NCBI GenBank assembly: GCA_902702965.1
Contig: CACRXP010000112.1
Location: 379,007-443,006, forward strand
From: Spirometra erinaceieuropaei
Lineage: Eukaryota > Platyhelminthes > Cestoda > Diphyllobothriidea > Diphyllobothriidae
Direction of reading: 5' to 3'
Length of the DNA stretch: 64,000 bases
Below the pieces are notes generated by a model. That model searched no databases and was not told the origin of the DNA. It was given only the letters and a program-made list of their open reading frames with translations. Every line of letters begins with the position of its first letter. The first letter of the stretch is position 1. The position numbers and the translations under genes are program-made. Positions 13,301 through 25,300 of this stretch are shown one piece after another.

Positions 13301-16300
13301 TTTCAACGGATTACGTAGTGCTTATGATATACGAGAAAGGCAAAACACTGCTCTTCTCGTCTACACTATTGACACGAACGATAGACGAACGAAGCGTTTT
13401 TAGCAATAACAAATATGCGGCCTTTTAGAATCATGAAGAACTGGCCAAACGTTTACACAAAATGAGTACAGTTGTTTTTGGTTTCGCAAGACTACCGTGG
13501 CGCGTTCGTACAATTGTCTGCATTTTGGAAAACATACCAAAATTGTTTTAAAAATGTAAACTAGTCTTTAAAAGAATATGAATATCTGAGGGGCTACAGC
13601 TGGGGCACTATACGTCCTTTCGGGCCAGACGTGTGTATGGCGCAAAATTTTACGTGAAACTACCTGATTTTAAGTAATTATTTGGCGGAAACTAACACAA
13701 GCCGGAAAGGCTATTTATTGCAACGCTGCCATGAAACGTTCACAGGACGCACAAGATTTCCGAGTTTGCAGACAAGTAGTTTTCATAAGCAAGCACTAGT
13801 TTGACTCAAAATCTGGTGTCGCCTAATAGTACTTCACAGTTGTTATTAGATATTTACATCGCAATCCATTATGGTCTTTTTGTGCTTTGAACTATAACCT
13901 TACTCAGTAGTCAACCACGAACTGCCAAAATGGAAAATAATCATTTTTGAACGCACTATCCTGATCAAAAAGGCAGCAGGAAAAATATCTTTAGTTAAAC
14001 TGATTTGCTTCAGCAAATTTATGCAAGCCGACTGCAGAAGAGAGCGGCACAAGAGGTGTTACTGCGACGCTTCCCACGACCGCAAAAATTCACATCGTGA
14101 GACGGAGAAAACTCTAGATCTGCGAAACCACCAATCAGGCTATTGAAGTTGTCTTTACCAAGGCGTCCAGTAAGAGTTTCACTACGGTAACTTCCTACGA
14201 CAGATCTTGTGCTGCGAGACAGCGAACTGGCTTTCTGTCTCTGCAGGTACAGTGCGTGACCGATCTCATGAAATGTTGGTCAAAATTCTTGAATGCTCTT
14301 CCGATTAGGATTACTTAAGTGGGATTGTTATACTGATTATCATGCAGCATAACCCTATAACATTTCCGGACTCGCCAGGATGACGGCTTTTGAATGCACT
14401 TCTTTTCGACCTCCTGCAGAAACCACACTCAGTAAATAAATGACTACTTATATAGCATGCATTTTTCCCATTGATTTTCGATAGTCATATAAATTTAAAT
14501 ATATTTTGTAGAAAAGGTGCAGAAAATATGCCTTCTTTTATATGTTTGGTAGGAAATCACATTGTCTTCCTATTTTATATCCGAAGAAAGTGTGTATTTA
14601 GGTTTTAAAAATGTTTCCCAATTCCCAAAACATTTTAGCCTGGTCCGCCCTTGCATCAGCGTTTAGCAATTTCGGTCTACAAGGTGCGTGCTTTCCGCGT
14701 AAGGAAAATCATATATTCCTCTAGGCCTTTAAGAAGATACCACATAAAGTTCGTGAAATTTTGCAATGGATCCGGACTGCGTTGTATACTTCATGAGAAG
14801 CATTAGTAAACGGACATGTGCGGTCTTGCACGCATGGAAATCGTACGGTCTTAGAAATCTCAAAAATTAAAAAATTTTTCAAAACCTAAATACACACTTT
14901 CTTCGGGCGTAACATATGAAAACAATGTGATTTCCTACCAAACGTATAAAAGGAGGCATATTTTCTGCACCTTTTCTACAAAATATATTGGAATTTATAA
15001 GACCATCGAAAATCAATGGGAAAAATGCATTCTACTTAAGTAGGCATTTTTACTGAGTGTGGTTTCTGCAGGAGGTCAAAAAGAAGTGCATTCAAAAGCC
15101 GACATCCTGGCGAGTCCGAAATGTTATAGGGTTATGCTACATGATAGTCAGTATAACAACCCCACTCAAGTAACCCTAATCGGAAACGCATTTCAGAATG
15201 TCGGCCAACATTTCATGAGATCGATCACGCCCATCACGAACATCACACCGTTATGTCAAGCAACGTTCTTTCGACCGCCGCGAACGACGATTTCCACAGT
15301 GGGCTCGGGGACGGTAACTTGTGAGTAATAGTAAACTTGCGCTGCACCTACCACACTCTCTTGTTCCTCAACCTTCAAAGTCGGGTGTCGAAACAGGCCC
15401 CCAAATCGCCGAAGGCGGGAACGGGAGCAGTGGTTGAAAAACCTAAGCAGTTCGTCTCCGCGTGTCACACAGGACGGATCCGCGCCCGATGGATCACATT
15501 TTCACCAAAACAACGAAAAGGCGGCTCTGATCTGAACGGAGTGGGATTGCTATAGTGGCCACATTAAGGAACCATTTCAGCCTACCTCACCGTCCTGAGA
15601 ATACCGAGTTATCGGGTTAGTTGGCAGCTATTCTGGCCACGGCTTCGCCTCCTCCCTTCTTTCCCAGGCATCAGCACACTCTCCCAGTCGACCAGTCATC
15701 AAATGCGAGGATCAGACGCAGTTTCATGGCGCGGCGTTAACCCGCGCCCAGGCGTGTCGCCACACCCTGCATTCAAGAGATTTTATGGGTGTGCAGCCCA
15801 AACAATGCGTGCGATGCTCTAATCCGGTCTGCGGGTTGGTCCAGCATAAACCCCCAGTGGTCCGTTGTAGGTACATTGCATGCAGTAAAGTTCGTGGTGT
15901 AAACCGAAGTGCAGGAAGCTCAGGGGGACTGATGACAGCTCAAAACAGTGCTGGAATGCAGCGAGCAATATTTGTGACACCCATATTCGATCTGCATGCC
16001 TGTTAAACGCTTCCTAGCATGAATCAGATTTCTATGTGAAAAGGATCGACACTCACGTATTGATTAAACCAGAGTCAATGTCCGAAAATGTACTCACCTG
16101 ACCCAGGCGAATCCCGTTCACTCGCCAATCAGGATCCAATTCCAACTCCAGTTTTTCCTTCGAGAAGGCGGGAGGTGGACTTTCTGGAGCGTAGTCGAAA
16201 GAACCCTGGGGTGGGTATCTCCAAGCTCCTGGGACCATTTCGTCGGCGCATAGTTCGCTGTCTTCTGGAAGTTCATACTTGGAACTGAAAAAATGTGCCG

Positions 16301-19300
16301 ATGAATATTCATGCGGCATGTAGCTAGCTGACTGCTAGACAGAGGTGGAAACATGCCATCGTTTATTGAAATCACCTTACACAATGCAGTCTACCTCAAA
16401 CAACCACTGAGATAATTCGGATGAAAAATATTTGATCGCTGTAACAAGAAGCTTGTTGGCCTGATGTTTTCAATGCTCCCTTGAAACCACCATCAGAGAC
16501 AGTCACAGAAAAAGGTAGTACGAGAAAATGAAATGTATGCCAATGGGTTCACCGCTTTTGGGACTCGTAGCTGACGCAGTCCTACAACGCTGGTCTTCCG
16601 AATACCACAGACCAAAAGTCTGGACTCGCTATGTAAATGGCACCTTCGTCGTCATCGAAGGAATCAGTGATGACATTCAAAAAACATCTAAGTGACGTCT
16701 TCCCGTAAATACAATTCATGATGGAGGAAGGAGAAAACAACCCGCTGGTCTTCCTTGATGTCTTTGTCTGCCGCAGAGATTGCGGTGGCCTGAAAACTGT
16801 GGTGTTCAGGAAAGTGACTACTACGACGCTAAAATTTAACTTCAACACCAACCACCCAATCCGTCACAAACGAAGTTGCGTAAGGGCGCTATACCGGCGT
16901 GTCGAGACGCATTACAGGCAACCGGAAGACGGGTGTCTAAAGTGAATGGTTACCCAGGCAACTTCGTACGCGTGGACTTGACGAGAAACAAAATTCAACC
17001 GGCCTCAAATTTTGGTGAGTGCTCCCGTACGTAAAGAACGTATTGGAAACCGTCAGCCGCCTCCTCACACCGCTCGGAGTTGGAATTGCACACAGACCGC
17101 AGGCAGTCATCTCAGGCGCCAGGTGATGAGGCCGAAAGACTCACTGCCACGGCAAGAAACGTCTGGAGTTGATTGTCGGGTCTGGTGCAGTTGCGCACAA
17201 AGCAACCCCGTTGGAAAAAATTCAAGGTTACCCCGAACACGGATAACTGAACATGTGTCAGCAGTTGAAAGGAATGACGCTGGCTCCCAGATCGCGGCTT
17301 ATTCGACGAGACCCTGCCAGACCTTCAAGATCGACGAGGCCGAAATCCTCGCAAGGGATGGCAGCTGCATGAGCTGCAAGCTTCTTGAGTCATGGTTCTC
17401 CGGCCCGCATGTAATCAACAAGCGAAATGACCTTCCGCCTCCATATTCTGCACTGAGATTTTGCTTGGACAAAATAATTGGCCAGGCGAGGAGTACGGAC
17501 AACCAAAATTTCCGGTGACAGCAAATCAAGCTGCCAAGTAATAGTCAGGCCAAAAATTAACAACGGTGGTGTAATTACGGCAATGAATAGCTCGGATATG
17601 GACCAACAAGCAATCATCGCACCAAATACCACCCCGACGATGAACGCTGGTGCTGCTAATTATTCCAGGCATGTGGTTGTCGGAAGACTGTGTCCTATAA
17701 GTACTGCGCTCTTTGCACCTCTGCTACCCTCTTAGGTGACTGTTTCTGATGATGGGTTCGAGCGAGAATACGAAACGTCGGACTAATAAAATTATTGTTC
17801 CAGCGGTCGCATCCTCTTCTTCTGAACTGCTTCCTGGAACTCGCCTATTTGCTTTTATCGGCAATATTGATGTAATATTCGACTACAGCAAACCTCAGAA
17901 GGTCTACTGCCATAGTTCTTCGAATTGTGTCAACGGTTCCCTGAGGAAATGCAATGAATTGTTTTATTGGCCCGCGATTCTGCCCTCTGACATGCATGAC
18001 TGCCTAGGATAGTCGAGTTTATGCAGGTTTGGTCCAGAGTTTACTTGGATAGCTAGACTGCTAAACAAAATTTTCCGGATGAAGGCTTTTCGGTGTCCTA
18101 AAACGATTCTCATATTGTTGGACTGCCTCACCAACTATAACAGGCACATCTACTCCTAATTTTAAGCATCACACGTTCCCCGTACAAAAATGCCGATCTA
18201 ACAAATATGTCATCTACCGCTCCGAGAAATATCTATTGTCATTTTTAAATGAAAAGTTCAGCAGTGCACTTTGGTAACGGTTCTCCCTCCCATCACTTTC
18301 CCCGCCGTTACGTAGACGACACGTTTGTTATCGTATAAAAGGACATGCAACAAAATTTTCACATCCTGCCCATTGCAGTCTTCTATGGTATAAAACTCAC
18401 GAAGGAAGAACAGAGGTAACAGATGCTCCTCCCTGATATGCTCGTCAGACGAAACTTCGACGGTGAAATTGAAACGCCGGTCTGCAGCAAGTTAACGAAC
18501 ATCACGGAGCTTCTCAGTTTTCACGGCAACCATCCTCACAAACACGGCTATGTGAAAACACTCTTCAAACGGATCCAGACTCATTGCAGCAAGTCGGACG
18601 GAAGCGCACGTGAGGTCCGTTAGCTCCGCGATCAGTTTATGTAGAATGGCCATCCGAAGGCATTTATAGGCCACTGCCTGCCTGATTGCCCCAGAGGACC
18701 CAAACAGAAACACCACCAAGGATATGGCATTCTCTGTCGTACATTAAGGACTACAGAAGCGACCGGGCGCATTGCTGCGGAACTTGGGTTTGGAATTGCA
18801 CACCTGCCCGAAACCAGCATGCGCAACAAGGTCATGAAAATTAAAGACCGGTTAAATCCTGAGTAGCAGTCTGGGGTAGTGTATCGCACTCCGCGTCAAA
18901 ACTGTCACTGCAACTACACGGGCCAGACTGGACGCATGTTCGGATCGCGCATACCAACCATAAGCTGGCCGTGCGACGAGGCGACGAATTATCAAGAGCG
19001 GTTGCCCACTCCTACGAAACTGGTCATGAGTTTGACTTCGCAGCCATAAAGACAATCGCCCACGCCGGAAACAAAACAGGCCGTACATTTATTGAAGCTC
19101 AAGCCCCTGATGAGAGCTCAGACAGTTGATTTATCGATCTGGCGCCGGCGTACAGAGTCCCGCGCAGTCACCTCTAGTCTTGCGCCATCGGCCGATGATT
19201 AACTAGCTGGCCCTAAAATTTTCGCTCGTTCTGTTGTTGCTACTATCTCCGACGATGGACTCCCGCACTAGTTCGACAGTCCAGAACGATAAACTGACTG

Positions 19301-22300
19301 TCTCGGTAGTCGACCGGTCTGCTTTACTTGTGCACAAGTCTACGTCATTTTAGCTTAGTGACCGTTGCTAAGCCGTAAAGACTGGAAGTACACGGACTTG
19401 TGAGGAGCTGAGACTACCTCGTAGCTCATACTAGAAGTCAACATTTCAAAAATGTTCCCGCCGAACAGACAATAAATACGTCATATTTAATTGCGTCTGG
19501 CTTATTCTTTCGCACTTGACTCGAAAGAAAGTGACGAAAAACAAGGCGCATATCCGCCGAAATCTGAAAACGTCACTCTCCTTATAAGGTTCCATGTTAG
19601 CACCTTGACAACATAACCAAGACTCTAAGCAGTAGCGTCTGTTTCCTCTCGGCGAAGGTCATCGGCTTGACCTGTCTCCTAACAAAGACAGCTACTATCT
19701 CCTTCTTAGACATCCCTAAAACCTGCCAACAGTCACCAGCCGGGGTGCATCAGCCTTACAGTAAGTGGGCTTACACATGAAATGTCAACCGTAATTCCGA
19801 AATGCGTTTTCGTTTTGAAAAGATTAATCAAGTAGGGTTGTAAAACAGGTCAGCCTGTATCGTCATTCTATAATAATTTGGTTACCTCAGGATGCCGACT
19901 ATCAAAATAACTTCTTTCCGGCTGCATGCAAAACTACACTCTGTAAAAAATGACTACTTAAATGGCACGCATTTTCTCATTGATTTTCGGTGCCCTTAAA
20001 AATATTATTATATTCCAAAGAAAACATTCATAAAAATATTCATTCTTTTGCTCGTTTGGTAGACAATTACGTCAGCTTCCAATCTTATACTCGAAGGAAG
20101 GGTATAATTCGGTTTTAAAAAACTTTCTAATTGTGAGATTTTTTAATATCGTGAAATGGCCGTTCATGAAACGTCATGTCTCTGCATTTACGAATATGGC
20201 TTGTAAAATTAGCAATATGGCTCAAATCCACTGCTACATTTTATGAACCCCATATGGTCTCCTCTTAATACTGTACAGAGACGCATGGTTTTCCGTACAC
20301 AGAAATTATACGGTTTGTAGTTTTGAAACCCTGAATGCTAATGTAACGGCAGGTCGGGTTCAAAATTAATCGGGAATTGGAAACATTTTATAAAACCAAA
20401 TTATACCCTTCCTTCGAGTGTAAACTTAAAAGAAGACGTAGTTTTCTACTGAATGAGCAAAATAATGAATATTTTATGCATGTTTTCTATAAAATATAAT
20501 TGAATTTTTAAGGGCATCGAAAATCAATGAGAAACATGCGTGCTATTTAAGTAGTCATTTTTTGCAGTGTAGTTTTTGCATGCAGCCGTAAAGATGTTAT
20601 TTCGATAGCCGGCACCCTGAGGTAACCAAATTATTATAGAATGACGCTGCACGATGATCTGTTTCACAGCCCTACTTAAGTAATCTTTTCAAAATGAAAA
20701 CGCATTTCGGAATTTCAGTTGACATTTCATGAATTAGCCCACTTACTGTACCCTGTCATGTACGCTGAAACGACCTCTGTTCTCGTGTAGGGAGCGTCGC
20801 CCCCTGAGGACGAGAGCAGGCCGCTAAGGCAGCAGCCTGCACTAGTCGTCGCCAAACGCCCACACAGCAGCCGAGAGCTTATATTTTTAGCATCTCCCTG
20901 CCGCGCGTGGACTGGTCGACGCTGCAGCGCGACTCCATGGCCAGGAGAGGAGAGGAGAGCGAGAGAGGGGACAACATCTACCTTTCATCCGCCCACGCGT
21001 TCCCAGAAAAACAGCTGCTGCCGCTGCCGCTGCTGCTCAGCGCGCTTGGCGCAGGCTGAGCTCCTACAGCTTGCGTGCATGTAGCGCGCGCGATGAGCCG
21101 TCCCCGAGCGGTGACTTGGGAAAGCAATTACTCTGCTCTGGCCGTTGTCTTAGAACAAAATATGAGCGCGGGGAGGAGAGGAAAGGGAAGTAAAGGAGCT
21201 CCTACCACATGGGCAGAAGCTTAACGGCCAGCACTTCAGGCATCTGACTGAGGGACATGTGTTTTACAGCTGGTTAAAGGACACCCTGGTTAAAAATATC
21301 GCCCAGTGTGTTGGGTCAGAGAGGCAGGTTATTCGCTCGGTGAGGTAAAGCGCAAGAATGACTTCCGTTACTAAGGTTATGAAACCTCAGCGTTGGGGAC
21401 TATTTTCCTGCCCTGATTGTGAGCGTTTTAATCAGGAAATCCGTAAAGGAGACATCTGATTGCTTACTCCATAATATACATGAGATAGAGGTTGCACATC
21501 TCGTCCGCGTTAGTTGAGCCCATTTCAGTGGTACGACTCCTGTTAGTGGAGTCGTACACGCAACGGGCAAGCAAGAGGTCACCATGGTCCAGCTCAACGT
21601 AGTCACTCGGCGCTGACAGTTGGCTTGGCCTGTAGAATGTCTGCGGCCATTGTGGATTCCCACGAGCCAACAGATGGAAGCCTCTTTCTCCCGGATGTTT
21701 GTAGTAGCCGACGACAGCTCGTCCTAACGCATGGGCGTGTGTCCGTACTCCGATAACGTAAATGGGAGCTGGAGTCTCCAGACTAAAAAATGTAGGGAAA
21801 TTTTCGAAGAAAAAACATGTTTCCATGAAAGCAGTACCTACCGGTGATTGGCGGCAGTTATAAACACAAAAGAGCAGGCTATTCGGGCCGCCTGACTGAA
21901 GTATATTTTGTCATGACTTACAAAATAATATGGATAATTGGGTTGGATTAGAGGTTTATATAACAGTCAGTCCTTTGGGTGGGTAGGTGGACATCGGGTT
22001 TAAAAACTCACAAACAGGTACTGCAGTTGATAAGCCGTCTTATAGCACTTATAAACGATTAATTGGCAAAATGGCATTACCGACAAAGACAAGGGACACT
22101 GGAATGGCCATTTCTGTCTTATTAGCCGCCGTCAGCCAGTCATACCCAACCCGGAAGTGTGGAACACCCGAGACTCGAACTCGTGACCCGTTAGTTAGAA
22201 GTCCACGCCTCTAACCACTGGGCCCCGGGTGTTCCACACTTCGGGGTTGAGTACGACTGGCTGACGACGGCTAGTAAGCCAGAAATGGCCATTCCAGTCT

Positions 22301-25300
22301 CCCTTGTCTTTGTCGGTAGCACCATTCTGCCTATATCATACGCCGCTGTGAGGCTGCTGGTTGGGCTCGAGAGAGAGCTCGTAAGGCACGACGGGACGAG
22401 TGAGGTTAACACCACATCGAAGATGATTGTTGTAATTCATCTACTGCCAAAAGAGCCAACGTTCAGAAGTCTAAAAGTTTCATCGTTGACTCATAAGATC
22501 AAATTCCGCCCTGTCAAGGATCAAGTTCATTCCTGACTACCCTATCCGTCTCGCTTTTTGGGATCCGGACAACCACAGCGAGTAGGAACTTTAAGCTGCT
22601 AGTGGGGAGGACATTATGCGCAAGAAGCCCATCGTCAGTACATCCTTCCATGAATACTGTTGTTGTAAGTCGTTCCTTGTTGACGGTTCCCGAGTTTAGG
22701 GGATAGCCAAAAAATCATTTGATATCATTCGAGGAGGATGACACAATTTTCTGCTAATAACTATCTGCGACAGTTGATTGACTGGCCACTAAAGACAATG
22801 TATGGGTGCAATTTTGAGGCCGTTGATTTCAACACAATTTTGTCGAATAGTGCCAAAGACGGTGTCGAGTAAGGTTATATGAGTTGTGCTCAAACACCAG
22901 AGAGGAGAGACGCGGAGTTTGGACTTCAGTTTAAATGCTCATCAAGAACACCCTTTAGCATTAAACCCTGAACTCAAACCATATTCTTGACGACCACAAA
23001 TATTCAAAGGTACATAGCAGTGGTGTTTCCAAATCTGTTCCGACTGTGGAACCCGGGCGTTCCGCTTTTCCTCAAGGTCCCTTGCATTGGTCTCACAGCG
23101 ACCGGCAACCAATAGTGGAGGAGTGTGACCTATGAAATCAAGAAGGGCTGAAGTTGTCACCTTTGCCTTATTTCCTGAGATCAGTCTTGATAGCAGCATG
23201 TTGGTTGATTGATAGACACTTTTGAAATTTGAAATTGCAGTATGTGGGCTAGCTCCCGAAGTGTTGACTGAAATGCAGAGTGCAACGTAGTCCCAAGATA
23301 TTTTAGTCGCGCCAAGATGCCGACTTTTGACGGAGCTTTTTTTAGGCCGCCTGCATAACCCAAGAACGACAAAAGTAACCAAATAAATAATATGATTTTT
23401 TGCCATGGACTACGACTTTCCAGTAAATTCGAACATATTTATAAAAGACATGCGTACAATATGCTTTCTCGTATTCATGTGGTACCAAACTAGGTCTTTT
23501 GCCGATTTTGCACTCGAAGAAGGTAGTATTTTTCTGCTTAGAAAAGCGTTTTTAATAGGGAGATTTTTCAAGGCCATAAAATGCCCAGTCATACACCATA
23601 GTATCTGTCCGTTTATTCATGTTGCCTATAAAGTAAACTGTATGGCCCATATTCATTGCAAAATCACATAAAACCCTTTATGACGTTTCCCATATAGCGT
23701 AGAGTTTATCATTTCCATTCCACGGGCAGTATACGGAATGTAGTTTGGGTACCCTAGACACGAGTGCAATTGCCAGTCGGGTACAAAATTACTCGGGAAT
23801 TGAAAGTCCTTTTAATAATAAGAAGGGCCCTTTCTACGAGCATAAAATTTGAAGACGTAACTATCTGTTAAATGAGTGAAAGAAAATTTTGTACACGTCT
23901 TCTATAAAATATAGTGGGATTAATGCGAGTATCAAAAATCAATGGAAAAAAGGTCTAACCATTTAAGAAATCTCTTTGGAGGCGACTACAAAGAGGCACA
24001 TTTAAAAGCCGGATTAAGCTGTACAAACTAACCTTAATAATCTTTTTTGATTGAAATCGCATTAGCAGTTGTATTTCACGGACTCATTGACCGATCTCAC
24101 GAAATGTTGGCCGAAATTCTGAAATGCTTTTCCGATTAGGGAGGATTGCTTAACCAAATGGTAATATTCGCTATCGTGCAACATAATCTCATGCGATTTC
24201 GGACACACGGGATGTTAGTTTTTGAATGAACTTCTTTTCGGCTGTCTGAGAAAACCACACTCAGTAAGAATGATTATTCAATAAGACTTTTTCCTACTGG
24301 TTTCTGATGCCCACATAGGTCTCAATTTAGTTCATAGAAAACAGGCAAAAAGCACCAATTTAATAGATAATCACTTCTTCAGCTATTGCTTTCAGAGAAA
24401 GGGCATGTCTGGGATTCACAAATGTTTTCTAACTCCGAATAATTTTGTATCCGATTTGAAGTTGCATTTGCGTCTAGGGTTCTCAGTTAACAGGTCGTAT
24501 ACTTTCCGCGTAAGAAAAATCATACAGTCCTCAACGCCATGGAAAAGGTATCATGGGACAGATACGATGCCACTTGAATTTTAAAAAACCTATAAATATA
24601 ACCGTTTTAAAAAGTGAGAAGTACGCTTTTCTGAGCATAGAGATTGAAGATGTGGTTTTCTACTAAGCGAGTACAAGAAAGAATGAATTTGCACCCGTTA
24701 TCTATAAAAAATATAAGGGAAATGCACGCTACTTACGTAGTCACTTTTTACTGAGTGTGGTTTTCCAGGTGGTCGAAAGGAATGTATTCAAAAGCCAATA
24801 ATTTAGCGTGTTCGAAATATTGTGGGATTGTGACGCAAAATAATGAATATTAGAACTCTATCTAAGTAACCATTCCTAAACGAAACCATGTCTGAGAATT
24901 TTGCTTGGCATTTCATGAGATCGGCCAATGGCTATACCCCCATCAAAGGGGTCTCTATTTACTCACCTGCAGGATATATTTGTCGCGAAATGCTTTGAGT
25001 GCGGCGGAATGCTGCCCTCAGCGTTGAACATGAGAAGGATTCCCGCGTGGTATGGTGTGGGGGTGTACGTAAAAGTAAGCTCAATAGTTGCGTAGTCAGG
25101 TTCAGTTTGCCTTTGCATATAGTGAACTTCCATTGAAAGCGACTTCGTCTTTGTCATCCGGCCCATTTCAAAGGAACTGCCTTTGGGTAGGGTGAGGGGG
25201 GCTCCATTGTGGGCCCAGGCATACAGTATTGTCGATCGGCACTGAGAAGTACAGGGTCCCGGCCTCTTTGCCCGCGTTCCCCCCATCCAGCTAGAGCATC

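Larger units (their letters stand above)
21783..24966 (-). other. PAM intron 1
   Basis: The GTGAGT donor and TTTTTTAG acceptor bracket 3.2 kb. It holds a head-to-head SINE pair (22060-22405) and two adjacent foldback elements (23238-24930). No further coding sequence is needed between exons 1 and 2. Confidence 0.85.
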
